Shown one piece after another: positions 23,909-32,223 of a stretch of 50,800 nucleotides of DNA. The translations under genes were made by a program, and so were the position numbers. Position 1 is the stretch's first letter, and each line of letters starts with the position of its first letter. Origin of the DNA: Sphingobium phenoxybenzoativorans (GTDB lineage: Bacteria > Pseudomonadota > Alphaproteobacteria > Sphingomonadales > Sphingomonadaceae); contig NZ_MINO01000026.1 of the NCBI RefSeq assembly GCF_001757355.1, positions 1 through 50,800 on the forward strand, read 5' to 3'. The notes under the pieces were generated by a model. The model had not been told where the DNA came from, ran no database searches, and saw nothing but the letters and a program-made list of their open reading frames with translations.

Positions 23909-25240
23909 TTACAATATCTGCATGATGGCGTCGAAGGTCTCGCGCGCCACCTGGATGATTTTCGCGCAGCCCGAATAGGCCTGCTGGATGCGCAGCAAGT
24001 CCGCCGCTTCCATGTCCAGATCGACGCCGCTGACATTCTCGCGCGCCTGGCGCGCCTGCGTGTCGCGGGTTTCGGCCGCCGTCTGCTCCGCCTTGGTGCC
24101 GGCGAGCAGGTTGGCGTTCGCCGCGACCAGCGCTGTCCAGCCCGCCTCGACGCCGCCGGTGCCCCGGATGCTGGAGATATTGTTGAGATTGCCGTTCAGC
24201 GTGCCGTCCGACGATTTGGTCGCGAGGTCGGCGATGTTCGTGATGACCTTGGTCAAGTCGGCGGCGGTCGTGCCCGACACGAGCGGGCCGCCAGCGGCAT
24301 TGGCGTTGGTCAGGCCCTGCGAATGCCAGGTGTTGATGTCGGTCGTGAACTGCGCCGCGAGCGTATCGAGGCTGGCCAGCCGCTGCGAGGCGACGGTCGC
24401 GCTCTGGAACAGGCCGCCCAGCGATCCGCTGGCGGGCGCAGTGGTCGCGGCGCCGCCCAGCGAAAGGGACAGGGTGCCGTCCGTGGCGGCAGTGACGTCA
24501 AAGGTCGTCACATCCTTGCCCTGCACAACCTGCGTGCCGTTATAGCTGATCTGCGCGGTGCCGCTGGCGCCGAAGGTGATGTTTACGTCCAGCTTGCTGG
24601 TGATCTGGCTGAGCGCCTGGTCGCGGCTGTCGAGCAACTGCGCCTGATTGGCGGTGCCGGGCTGCGAGCGCAGCAGGTTCGCATTGATGCGGCCAAGCTC
24701 TTCCAGCGCGCTGTTGAGGCCGGATACCGCCGCCTGCGCATTGGAAGTGATCGCGGTCTGAACGCTTTCCAGATCGTGCGCGCTCTGGTTGAACGCGGTC
24801 ACCACCTGTTCGATGCCGAACAGCACATTGGTGCGCAGCGACGGGTCGGTGGGATTGGCGGCGAGCTGCGTCACTGCGCTATACATGCCGGAAAGCTGTT
24901 GCCCGACGCCGAGCGTGTCGTCATTGAGCGCGGTTTCGATGTCGGTCTGGAACTGCAGGCGCTGATTGGCGCTGGCGAGCGCCTGCCCGGTCATGCGGGC
25001 GGCGGCGTCCAGATAGGGGTCATTGGCGCGGTTGACGCTTTGCACCTCTACGCCGCCAAAGGCGACCTGAGATTTGTAGAGGACCATCGACGAGGAGGAC
25101 AAGGCGGACTCGCGAGTCGTCACCGTGCGGCGGCTGTAGCCCGCGGTGCTGGCGTTCGCGATATTCTCCGAAATCGCGCCCATCGCAGCGCGATAGGCCC
25201 TGGTGCCCGAAGCGCCGATCTGGAAAAGGTCAGAACTCAT
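23909..25240 (-). CDS. flgK: Hook-associated protein FlgK
   Basis: The 443-residue protein has the rod/hook-family N-terminus (IGASGTRAYRAAMGAISENIANASTAGYSRR) and the C-terminal motif VSGVDLDMEAADLLRIQQAYSGCAKIIQVARETFDAIMQIL. It caps the hook before FlgL. It is shorter than the roughly 550 residues of enteric FlgK, the middle domain being reduced. It overlaps flgJ by four bases. Confidence 0.93.
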   Translation of the reverse strand: MSSDLFQIGASGTRAYRAAMGAISENIANASTAGYSRRTVTTRESALSSSSMVLYKSQVAFGGVEVQSVNRANDPYLDAAARMTGQALASANQRLQFQTDIETALNDDTLGVGQQLSGMYSAVTQLAANPTDPSLRTNVLFGIEQVVTAFNQSAHDLESVQTAITSNAQAAVSGLNSALEELGRINANLLRSQPGTANQAQLLDSRDQALSQITSKLDVNITFGASGTAQISYNGTQVVQGKDVTTFDVTAATDGTLSLSLGGAATTAPASGSLGGLFQSATVASQRLASLDTLAAQFTTDINTWHSQGLTNANAAGGPLVSGTTAADLTKVITNIADLATKSSDGTLNGNLNNISSIRGTGGVEAGWTALVAANANLLAGTKAEQTAAETRDTQARQARENVSGVDLDMEAADLLRIQQAYSGCAKIIQVARETFDAIMQIL

Positions 25241-25569
25241 GCCTTGGTCTCACCGGTTGGAGCGGCGTCCGTCTGCGGCGCGGCTGGGGCGATCCTGCCC
25301 TCCAACTGCTTGATAAGAAGTGAAGCAATGCCGAAGCCATGACCGTTTTCGGCCATCGCATCGGCCGTGCGGGCGTCCGCCATGTCGCGGAACTGCTGGG
25401 TAGCGCTCGAATCGCCCAGCCCCTCGTCAAGGCTGGCCGAGCGCATGGCGCCGATCATCTGGCGCATGAACACCGCCTCGAACGCCTTGGCTGCCTTTTG
25501 CAGGTCTTCCTTGGCCTTCGCGCCGGACGGTCCCGACAGGGGGTTCAGGGGAGTGGAGGAAATCTGCAT
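25237..25569 (-). CDS. flgJ: Rod-binding protein FlgJ (N-terminal domain only)
   Basis: The 110-residue protein shows the rod-binding pattern KAFEAVFMRQMIGAMRSASL and QFRDMADARTADAMAENGHGFGIASLLIKQLE. Enteric FlgJ has an added muramidase domain that is absent here. The window has a separate lytic transglycosylase gene at 34386 that could supply that activity. It helps cap and assemble the rod through peptidoglycan. Its stop overlaps flgK and its start touches the stop of flgI. Confidence 0.88.
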   Translation of the reverse strand: MQISSTPLNPLSGPSGAKAKEDLQKAAKAFEAVFMRQMIGAMRSASLDEGLGDSSATQQFRDMADARTADAMAENGHGFGIASLLIKQLEGRIAPAAPQTDAAPTGETKA

Positions 25570-26702
25570 TACAATACCACCAGTTCAGCCTTCATCGCGC
25601 CCGCCTGCTTCATCGCCTCCAGGATCGCGACGAGGTCCGCCGGCGATGCTCCGATTGCGTTGATAGCCTTGACTATATCGGCCAGGGACGCCCCACCTTT
25701 AAAATTGATCATCGGTTTTTTCTCCTGCTCGACCGAAATGGAGCTGGAGGGTTCGATCGCAGTCTGACCCTGAGAGAAGGGCGCGGGCTGCACGACGCGG
25801 GGGGATTCGCTGACCGTGACGGTCAGTTTTCCGTGCGCGACGGCGGCAGGGGCGATGCGGACCGCGCCGTTGATGACGACGGTGCCGGTGCGAGCGTTGA
25901 CGATCACCTTGGCGGCGGCGTCGGCGGGCTGAACCTCGATATTCTCGATCATGCCCATCATGGTGATGCGCTGTTCCGCGCCCGGATCGGCATTGATGAC
26001 GATCGATACGGCGTCCTGCGCATGGGCGCGGCGATCGCCAAAGGCGCGGTTGATGCCATCGGCGACGCGCAGCGCAGTGGTGAGGTCGGCCTCGGCGAGA
26101 TTGAAGGTCAGGGTCGGCGCGGTGTCGAAGCCAGTGGCGACGGCCTGCTCGACCGTGGCGCCGCCCGGAATACGCCCGGCGGAGGGGACGTTCACGGAGA
26201 CCTGGCTGCCGTCCGCGCCCGACACGCCAAGGCCGCCGACAGCAAGGCTGCCCTGCGACATGGCGTAGATCTGGCCATCGGCGCCGCGCAGGGGCGTCAT
26301 GACCAGCGTGCCGCCGCGCAGGCTCTTTGCCTTGCCCAGCGCCGAGACGGTGACGTCGAGAAGCTGACCCGGCTTGGCGAAGGCGGGCAGGTCGGCGGTG
26401 ACGAGCACGGCCGCGGCGTTCTTCAGCGCAGGGTTCACGCCCTGCGGCAGATTAAGGCCGAAGCGCGAGACGACGCCCTTCATGCCCTGCGTCGAATAGT
26501 CGAGGCTGTCGTCGCCCGTGCCGGCAAGGCCGACGACGATGCCGTAACCGACGAGCTGGTTGGGACGGACGCCCTGGAATGCACCAAGATCCTTGATGCG
26601 TTCGGCATGCGCGACCGAGGCGAAGCCGAGCGACGCCAGCAACATCGCCAGCACGCCGATCAGAAGGACAGGCGCGCGCGAAAGAGAGAAGGTGCGGTTC
26701 AT
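25569..26702 (-). CDS. flgI: Flagellar P-ring protein FlgI
   Basis: The 377-residue periplasmic protein has a Sec signal peptide (LLIGVLAMLLASLGFASVAHA). The conserved FlgI core follows: RIKDLGAFQGVRPNQLVGYGIVVGLAGTGDD, VVVTADLPAF-like segments, and the C-terminal ASLADIVKAINAIGASPADLVAILEAMKQAGAM. It forms the bushing in the peptidoglycan layer together with FlgA as chaperone. Its frame adjoins flgJ by one shared base. Confidence 0.95.
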   Translation of the reverse strand: MNRTFSLSRAPVLLIGVLAMLLASLGFASVAHAERIKDLGAFQGVRPNQLVGYGIVVGLAGTGDDSLDYSTQGMKGVVSRFGLNLPQGVNPALKNAAAVLVTADLPAFAKPGQLLDVTVSALGKAKSLRGGTLVMTPLRGADGQIYAMSQGSLAVGGLGVSGADGSQVSVNVPSAGRIPGGATVEQAVATGFDTAPTLTFNLAEADLTTALRVADGINRAFGDRRAHAQDAVSIVINADPGAEQRITMMGMIENIEVQPADAAAKVIVNARTGTVVINGAVRIAPAAVAHGKLTVTVSESPRVVQPAPFSQGQTAIEPSSSISVEQEKKPMINFKGGASLADIVKAINAIGASPADLVAILEAMKQAGAMKAELVVL

Positions 26703-26719
26703 AATGCGTGCTGGTCCCG

Positions 26720-27406
26720 TCAGAAGGGGCTGATTCTGGTGAAGAAGCGCTGCAGCCAGCCCTGGCTGCTGGCGCGGGCAATCTCGCCCTTGCCGCTATA
26801 GGTGATCTTGGCGTCGGCGACGCGCGTGGAGGGCACGCGGTTGTCCGGGGAGATGTCCGCCGGGCGCACGATGCCGGTGATCTGGATGAATTCGTCGCCG
26901 CGATTGAGCGTCAGCGCCTTCTGTCCGCGCACGAGCAGATTGCCGTTCGGGAAAACCTGCGCGATCGTGACGGTGATTTCGCCGGTCAGTGCGTTGGACT
27001 GGGTGGCCGCGCCCTTACCGGTGAAGGCGTTCGATCCGCTGGAGCCGACATCGCTGGAATTGACGATCTTCGACAGCGGGCCGGTGCTGGGCGGCGTCAG
27101 CGAGATGGAGCCGTCGCGCGAGGTGTTGGCGCTGTTGCTCTTGGTCGCCTGCGTCCGTTCGACCAGCGTGATGGTGATCACATCGCCGATCATCGCGGCG
27201 CGGCCGCCGCTGGTCAGCGGGGAGAAGCCCTGCGACACCTGAAAGATCGAACCGTTCGCCTGCGGCTGCGCGACGGGCGGCGGCGCATAGGTGGCGGTGT
27301 AATCGATCTGCGGCTTTTTCTTCGCGTCGGCTGCGCTCGCGCCAAGCACTCCGGCAAATGCCAGCGCGCCTGCGAGGATCAGCGAATGACGGGCGATGTG
27401 CATCAT
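26720..27406 (-). CDS. flgH: Flagellar L-ring protein FlgH, without a lipobox
   Basis: The 228-residue protein has the FlgH core: GSIFQVSQGFSPLTSGGRAAMIGDVITITLVERTQA, LTGEITVTIAQVFPNGNLLVRGQK, and ITGIVRPADISPDNRV. The signal peptide (SLILAGALAFAGVLGASAADA) ends with an AxA-type cleavage site and contains no cysteine at all; enteric FlgH is a lipoprotein. The L-ring subunit would therefore not be lipid-anchored by the usual route. It is in the flg operon, 17 bases before flgI. Confidence 0.93.
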   Translation of the reverse strand: MMHIARHSLILAGALAFAGVLGASAADAKKKPQIDYTATYAPPPVAQPQANGSIFQVSQGFSPLTSGGRAAMIGDVITITLVERTQATKSNSANTSRDGSISLTPPSTGPLSKIVNSSDVGSSGSNAFTGKGAATQSNALTGEITVTIAQVFPNGNLLVRGQKALTLNRGDEFIQITGIVRPADISPDNRVPSTRVADAKITYSGKGEIARASSQGWLQRFFTRISPF

Positions 27407-27427
27407 TATGGTTCTTAGTCCCGGCGG

Positions 27428-28216
27428 TTAGAGCTGCTGGTTGACGTACTGGAGCATTTCGTCGGTCGCCTTGATCATCTTGGAATTGACCTCATAGGCG
27501 CGCTGGGTCTCGATCATGTCGACCAGCTCTTCCACGACATTGACGTTCGATCCTTCGAGCGCGCCCTGACGGACGCTGCCGCGGCCATCGAGGCCGGCCA
27601 CGCCGACCTGCGGCGCGCCGGAGGCGGCGGTTTCGGACAGCAGATTGCCGCCGATTGACTGAAGCCCGGCGGGATTGACGAAGCGTGCGGTTTCGATCTG
27701 GCCGAGCTGGGTCGCCTCGGCCTGGCCGGGGACCATAGCGGAGACGGAACCGTCATTGCCGATGGTGATTGACGTCGCGCCTTCCGGAATCTGGATCTGC
27801 GGGATCAGCGGCAGGCCGTCGGAGCTGACGATCGTGCCCTCCGCCGTCAGGCTGAAATTGCCCGCGCGGGTGTAGCCGATCGTACCGTCCGGCTTCTGAA
27901 GCTGAAAATAGCCCGCACCCTCGATGGCGAGGTCGAGCGAGTTGCCGGTGGTGTTCAGCGTGCCCTGCGTATCGGTGCGGCTGGTGCCCTGAAGCGAGAC
28001 GCCCGAACCCAGCGCAAGGCCGGTCGCATATTTGTTCTCGCTGTCCGAATTCGCGCCCGCGGCGATCATCTGCTGATAGGCGAGCGTTTCGAAATCGGCG
28101 CGGTCGCGCTTGAACCCGGTGGTGTTCACGTTCGCCAGGTTGTTGGCGATGACGCGCATCTTGGTGTTCTGAGCATCCAGGCCCGTGCGGGCGACATGAA
28201 GTGCGGCGTTGGTCAT
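27428..28216 (-). CDS. flgG: Distal rod protein FlgG
   Basis: The 262-residue protein has the N-terminal TGLDAQNTKMRVIANNLANVNTTGFKRDR and the C-terminal EGSNVNVVEELVDMIETQRAYEVNSKMIKATDEMLQYVNQQL, both hallmarks of FlgG. The length equals that of typical FlgG. It forms the distal rod. It is preceded by flgF and followed by flgH in the operon. Confidence 0.95.
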   Translation of the reverse strand: MTNAALHVARTGLDAQNTKMRVIANNLANVNTTGFKRDRADFETLAYQQMIAAGANSDSENKYATGLALGSGVSLQGTSRTDTQGTLNTTGNSLDLAIEGAGYFQLQKPDGTIGYTRAGNFSLTAEGTIVSSDGLPLIPQIQIPEGATSITIGNDGSVSAMVPGQAEATQLGQIETARFVNPAGLQSIGGNLLSETAASGAPQVGVAGLDGRGSVRQGALEGSNVNVVEELVDMIETQRAYEVNSKMIKATDEMLQYVNQQL

Positions 28217-28236
28217 GGCTTGGTTCCTTCTTGTCC

Positions 28237-28980
28237 TCAGCTATCCAGGCGCATCAGGCTGGCGCCGCCATCGTCGATTTCCTTGGCGGTGTTGATCATC
28301 TTGATCTGCGTTTCCCACGACCGGCTGGCCTCGATCATCTGCACCAGCGCCTGCGTGGCGTTGACGTTCGATCCCTCGATCGCGCCGCCCGTCACCGAAC
28401 CTGTAGGGTCCTGGGGCAGTGCGCCGCCATTGGTTTCGCGGAACAGATTGTCGGCGCCCTTGGCGATCGACGAACCCTTCGGGCTGACGATCTTCAGCCC
28501 GTCGACGCGCTGAGGCTGCGCGGAATCGCCGCCCTGCGGGATGATCCAGATGCCGCCGTCATTGCCGATCGACAGGCTGTCATAAGGCGGCAGGGTGATC
28601 GGACCGCCCTCACCGATGACGGCATAGCCGTCGCCGGTGGTGAGCAGCCCGCTGTCATTGACCTTCAGGTCGCCGCGGCGCGTATAGGCCTCGTCGCCCT
28701 CCGGTCCCTGAACGGTGAGTAAGCCATCCCCGTTCACGGCCACGTCGAGCGGATTGCCGGTCTGCGTCACCGCGCCCTGCCCCATGTCCGCGCCCAGCAC
28801 CTGTTCGGCCTGCTGCGCGCGGGTGTTGTAGGTCTCGCCGTTCAGCCACTGCGACGTGGCGTTGGCGATTTCGGCGCGAAAGCCGACGGTGTTGGCGTTC
28901 GCCAGATTGTTGGCGATCGCCGTCTGCCGCGCCATCGCCCCGCGCATCGCGGTGAGAGCCGTGTTGACAAGCCGGTCCAT
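28237..28980 (-). CDS. flgF: Proximal rod protein FlgF
   Basis: The 247-residue protein has the rod-family N-terminus (MDRLVNTALTAMRGAMARQTAIANNLANANTVGFR) and the C-terminus EGSNVNATQALVQMIEASRSWETQIKMINTAKEID. The length and operon position match FlgF. It forms part of the proximal rod between FlgC and FlgG. Confidence 0.94.
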   Translation of the reverse strand: MDRLVNTALTAMRGAMARQTAIANNLANANTVGFRAEIANATSQWLNGETYNTRAQQAEQVLGADMGQGAVTQTGNPLDVAVNGDGLLTVQGPEGDEAYTRRGDLKVNDSGLLTTGDGYAVIGEGGPITLPPYDSLSIGNDGGIWIIPQGGDSAQPQRVDGLKIVSPKGSSIAKGADNLFRETNGGALPQDPTGSVTGGAIEGSNVNATQALVQMIEASRSWETQIKMINTAKEIDDGGASLMRLDS

Positions 28981-29009
28981 AGGTCAGTCCTGCGCCTTAT
29001 GCGTCTAGA

Positions 29010-29855
29010 TCAGGTACGGATCTGGACGACGGTCTGGGTGATGTTCGAGGCGGTCTCGATCGCCTTGGCGTTCGCCTGGAAATTGCGTTGCGCGTTGATC
29101 AGCGCGACCAGTTCCTCGGTGATGTCGACGTTGGAGCGCTCAAGGCTGCCCGAACGGACCGAACCGAACGACCCCTGGTTGCCCGACCCGTACTGCGCGT
29201 CACCTGACTGCAGCGTGGCGGCCCAGTGCGCATCGCCCTTCTGGCGGAGGCTGTCCTGGCTGGCGAAGGTCGCCATTGCAAGGTTGCCGAGCGGCGTGGT
29301 GGTTCCATCGGCCCAGGTTGCCGAGACCAGACCGGTTTCCGAAACCGCAAGGCTGGAAAGCTGAATGTCCGGGTCAGTCGGGGCAGCCTTTGGCTTCAGC
29401 AGCGGAACGACCAGATCGGTCAGGCCGGCGGCCGTGTTGTTGGTGATCTCACCAGTGGCCGGGTCGACCGGCAGCATCTGCACGGTGGCGCCAGTGGTGT
29501 CGACGACGTTGCGGTCCTCAGTGATCGAGAAAGCGCCGTTGCGGGTGTAGCTGACCGCGCCGTTGGTGCCCTGACCGCGCACGGTGAAGAAGCCTTCACC
29601 GGTGATCGCGACGTCGAGCGTCTTGTCGGTGCTTTCGACGGTGCCCTGCGTGAACTGCTGCTGGATGCCGATGGTGCGGGTACCCTGACCGGACACCTGC
29701 GTCGTCGTCTGCATCGGCGCGGCGGAGAAGATGTCGCCGAAATTGGCGCGGCTCTTTTTGAAGCCCGTCGAGTTCACGTTCGCGACGTTGTTCGCGATGG
29801 TGGACAGGTCGGTCTGGGCGGCCTTGAGGCCCGAGAGCGAGATATAGAAGGACAT
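29010..29855 (-). CDS. flgE: Hook protein FlgE, unusually short
   Basis: The 281-residue protein starts MSFYISLSGLKAAQTDLSTIANNVANVNSTGFKKS and ends with EELVALINAQRNFQANAKAIETASNITQTVVQIRT, the hook-family D0 domains. FlgE is usually around 400 residues, so the outer domain is much reduced. Position between flgD and flgF supports the FlgE call over another FlgG paralogue. The hook built from it should be thinner or smoother. A 27-base gap separates it from flgD. Confidence 0.85.
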   Translation of the reverse strand: MSFYISLSGLKAAQTDLSTIANNVANVNSTGFKKSRANFGDIFSAAPMQTTTQVSGQGTRTIGIQQQFTQGTVESTDKTLDVAITGEGFFTVRGQGTNGAVSYTRNGAFSITEDRNVVDTTGATVQMLPVDPATGEITNNTAAGLTDLVVPLLKPKAAPTDPDIQLSSLAVSETGLVSATWADGTTTPLGNLAMATFASQDSLRQKGDAHWAATLQSGDAQYGSGNQGSFGSVRSGSLERSNVDITEELVALINAQRNFQANAKAIETASNITQTVVQIRT

Positions 29856-29882
29856 GCGCTTACTCCTTGGTCAATTCAGATG

Positions 29883-30536
29883 TCAGCCGAGCCGGATGGC
29901 GTCGGTGGGTTTGTAGGTTCCGAGCGGTGTGATGAGCGAAGACGAGCTGCCGTCTGCGGGCGACTGCACGGCGGCGATGGTGGCCCAGGTGGCGACGGCG
30001 GTCGGCGATGCGCCGTTTACCTTCACCTGCAGGGCCTGGGTGCCGACGGTGTTGCCCGCGTCATCCTTGCCATCCCAGTAGAAGTTGACTTCACCGGCCT
30101 TTTGCGCGCCGAGATCAAGCGTCTTGACGACATTGCCGTTGCCGTCCTGAAGCTGGACCGACACATTGTCGGCATCCGCGGGCAGTTCGAGCACGCCGGC
30201 ATATTGCCCGGCGGCGTCGGGGGCCGCGATGTTGCTCTTGACCAGCATCGACTTGCCGATCCAGCTCGCCGCGTCGCCAAGGCGCGTGCCCGAAAGCTGC
30301 TCCTTGATGCCGGCGAGCGTCTGATTCATCTCGGCAATGCCGGTCGAATTGGTGATCGTCGCCATCTGGGTGACCATCTGGCTGTTGTCCATCGGCTGGA
30401 ACGGGTCCTGCGTCTGCATCTGCGTGGTCAGCAGGCGCAGAAAGTCGGCCTGGCCCATTTCCGACTTGCCGGTGCCGACAGTCTTTGTGGAATTATAGGT
30501 TGTGAGGCCGGCGGCATCAGTGGCTGCTACGGTCAT
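29883..30536 (-). CDS. flgD: Hook-capping protein FlgD
   Basis: The 217-residue protein has the FlgD hook-cap pattern MGQADFLRLLTTQMQTQDPFQPMDNSQMVTQMATITNSTGIAEM. A C-terminal beta domain follows (VELPADADNVSVQLQDGN, VNFYWDGKDDAGN). It assembles FlgE at the hook tip and is discarded. It overlaps flgC by four bases (ATGA). Confidence 0.94.
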   Translation of the reverse strand: MTVAATDAAGLTTYNSTKTVGTGKSEMGQADFLRLLTTQMQTQDPFQPMDNSQMVTQMATITNSTGIAEMNQTLAGIKEQLSGTRLGDAASWIGKSMLVKSNIAAPDAAGQYAGVLELPADADNVSVQLQDGNGNVVKTLDLGAQKAGEVNFYWDGKDDAGNTVGTQALQVKVNGASPTAVATWATIAAVQSPADGSSSSLITPLGTYKPTDAIRLG

Positions 30537-30946
30537 TTGCCCATCCTTATCGTATCGAGCATGAGGGACTTTGCGGTCTGGAGGACCTGCACATTGTTCT
30601 GGTACATGCGGGCGGTCTCCAGCATGTCGACAAGTTCGGCGCTGCTATCCACGGCGGCCTCGAATACATCGCCATTGGCGTCGGCCAGCGGGTGGTTCGG
30701 GTCGTGGCGCTTCACGGGCTTCGCGTCAGTGGTGACCACGGACTCCACCTTGACGGTGGAGACGCCGGGGCTTTCGGTGACCGAGCGGAACACCGGCTTG
30801 ATCGCGCGATAGGCTTCCTTCTCAGTGCCGGTGACGTTGCCGGCGTTCGCCATGTTGGACGCGGTGGCGTTCAGGCGGACGAGCTGCGCGGACATCGCGC
30901 GGCCGGCGATGTCAAAGACGTTCATGGGGCGATCCACACCGGCCAT
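30533..30946 (-). CDS. flgC: Proximal rod protein FlgC
   Basis: The 137-residue protein has the motifs FDIAGRAMSAQLVRLNATASNMANAGNVTG and VDMLETARMYQNNVQVLQTAKSLMLDTIRMGK of FlgC. The start is taken at ATG 30946, supported by GGAG eight bases upstream; the ATG at 30925 (MNVFDIAG) is the alternative. It follows flgB by three bases. Confidence 0.92.
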   Translation of the reverse strand: MAGVDRPMNVFDIAGRAMSAQLVRLNATASNMANAGNVTGTEKEAYRAIKPVFRSVTESPGVSTVKVESVVTTDAKPVKRHDPNHPLADANGDVFEAAVDSSAELVDMLETARMYQNNVQVLQTAKSLMLDTIRMGK

Positions 30947-30949
30947 GGC

Positions 30950-31306
30950 TTATTCTCCCTTCAGCGCGCGCGAGATCGTGTTGATCCGGCCTTCAAGGAA
31001 GGACAGGGTCGTGCGATACTTCACGGCGTTTTCGGCAAAGAGGTTCTGTTCGGTCGACAGTTCGACCGTATTGCCGTCGAGGCTGGGCTGCAGCGGGATG
31101 CGATAGCCCATCGTGTCCTTGGCGGCCTGGGCAGCGCTGTCATTCTTCTGCGTCGCCTCTTTCAGCGCCGCGTCGAAATCAATGTCCCGCGCCTTGTACC
31201 CAGGCGTGGAAGCATTGGCGATGTTGGACGCAAGCAGGTCCAGCCGCTGCGACCGCAGCGCCAGCGCCTTTCCGTGCACTCCAAACAGGCTGTCTTCCAA
31301 AGCCAC
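30950..31306 (-). CDS. flgB: Proximal rod protein FlgB (GTG start)
   Basis: The 118-residue protein is chosen to start at GTG 31306 (VALEDSLFGVHGKALALRSQ), with AAGGA eight bases upstream. Upstream in-frame residues look like translated promoter DNA. The N-terminus RLDLLASNIANASTPGYKARDIDF and the region VELSTEQNLFAENAVKYRTTLSFL are typical of FlgB. It is the first gene of the flgBCDEFGHIJKL operon and has a sigma-54 promoter at 31411-31397. Confidence 0.92.
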   Translation of the reverse strand: MALEDSLFGVHGKALALRSQRLDLLASNIANASTPGYKARDIDFDAALKEATQKNDSAAQAAKDTMGYRIPLQPSLDGNTVELSTEQNLFAENAVKYRTTLSFLEGRINTISRALKGE

Positions 31307-31396
31307 GATTTTTTCCTTCAACCCTCTAAAAGTTTGGCGTCCCGTGCCGTTCTTCCCATTGCGGATCGTTCGGGCGGGATATCCTGTCAGATACTT

Positions 31397-31411
31397 GCAA
31401 AGGGCGTGCCA
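31397..31411 (-). promoter_or_regulatory. Sigma-54 promoter of the flgB operon
   Basis: The minus strand reads TGGCACGCCCTTTGC (31411-31397), an exact match to TGGCACG-N4-TTGC with GG-N10-GC spacing. It lies about 90 bases upstream of flgB. Confidence 0.9.
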
Positions 31412-31419
31412 ATTTTGTC

Positions 31420-31537
31420 CGGCAACGGCGAAAGGGGCGTCCAAGCAAGGGTTTCCGCGGGTTTGGGACTGCAGGGTGGCAGGAGCGGCAATTTTTTGCC
31501 GGTCTGCGGCAATTGCCTGCCGTTTTGCCGGTTGCCG
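31420..31537. promoter_or_regulatory. Cluster of TTGCCG/CGGCAA motifs (candidate activator-binding sites)
   Basis: Six copies occur: CGGCAA at 31420, 31486 and 31507, and TTGCCG at 31496, 31525 and 31532. Two adjacent palindromes are CGGCAA-N4-TTGCCG and TTGCCG-N5-CGGCAA, sharing the TTGCCG at 31496. Five of the six copies sit 75-140 bases upstream of the flgB sigma-54 promoter, the usual distance for an enhancer site. The spacer also serves the divergent stator-like gene. Confidence 0.6.
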
Positions 31538-31554
31538 GTGCGAAAGGGGCGTCA

Positions 31555-32223
31555 ATGCTGGGAATTCTGGGCCATTTGATCGATCCGGCGACGCTGTCGC
31601 TGATCGTCGGCGCGGCCTTGGGCCTGGCTTTCCTGCAAAATGGCGCGCGATCCTTCGGTAGCGCGATGGCGGCGCTCGGCCCGCTGTTCACCGCCAAGCC
31701 GGAAAGGGATCGCGATGCGTCCCGCGCGGCCATGCTGCAGGTCGATCATCTCGCCAATCTGCGCGGCCTGGCCTGCACGGACCGGGTGAAGACCGCCGAT
31801 CCCTTCCTGGCGACGGCCGTGCGCAAGCTGGCCAATTGCGAACGCGTCGAGCAGTTCGAAAGCTGGGCGGACCAGGAAATTTCCGATCGCGAACAACGGC
31901 ATAGTGCTGCGCGCGCCGTGTGGGTGTCCGTCGCCGACGCTGCCCCCGCGCTGGGCATGGCGGGCACGATCATCGGCCTGATCGGCATGTTCACGGCAAT
32001 GAACGACCCGGCGGCCATCGGCCCCCACATGGCGGTCGCGCTGCTGACGACGCTGTATGGCGTCATCCTCGCCAATCTGGTCGCCGCGCCCATCGCCGCG
32101 CGCCTCGCCGACATTTCTGCGCGGGAAATTGCCTGGCAGCGCGAGCTGGCCCACGGCATGATGGTCATCGCCCGCCGCGAAAATGCGCCGGTGCGCCGCG
32201 CCGCCATCCGGGAAGTCGCATAA
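31555..32223 (+). CDS. MotA/TolQ/ExbB-family proton-channel protein (second, short MotA)
   Basis: The 222-residue protein carries the MotA signature VSVADAAPALGMAGTIIGLIGMF and HMAVALLTTLYGVILANLVAAPIAARL. At the N-terminus only one hydrophobic segment is seen (LSLIVGAALGLAFL, after LIDPAT, which matches the second helix of MotA/PomA). The first helix of canonical MotA therefore appears missing, giving three spans as in ExbB/TolQ. It is divergent from flgB and overlaps the next gene by one base. It probably forms a stator-like complex with that gene. Confidence 0.82.
   Translation: MLGILGHLIDPATLSLIVGAALGLAFLQNGARSFGSAMAALGPLFTAKPERDRDASRAAMLQVDHLANLRGLACTDRVKTADPFLATAVRKLANCERVEQFESWADQEISDREQRHSAARAVWVSVADAAPALGMAGTIIGLIGMFTAMNDPAAIGPHMAVALLTTLYGVILANLVAAPIAARLADISAREIAWQRELAHGMMVIARRENAPVRRAAIREVA

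Noticed and set aside
23261..25342. A 693-codon plus-strand frame opposite flgL and flgK
   Set aside because: It lies antisense to clear flagellar genes and has no recognisable domain.
31486..31501. A possible sigma-54 promoter for the second stator pair
   Set aside because: CGGCAATTTTTTGC has the elements one base too close together; it is better read as part of the palindromic motif cluster.
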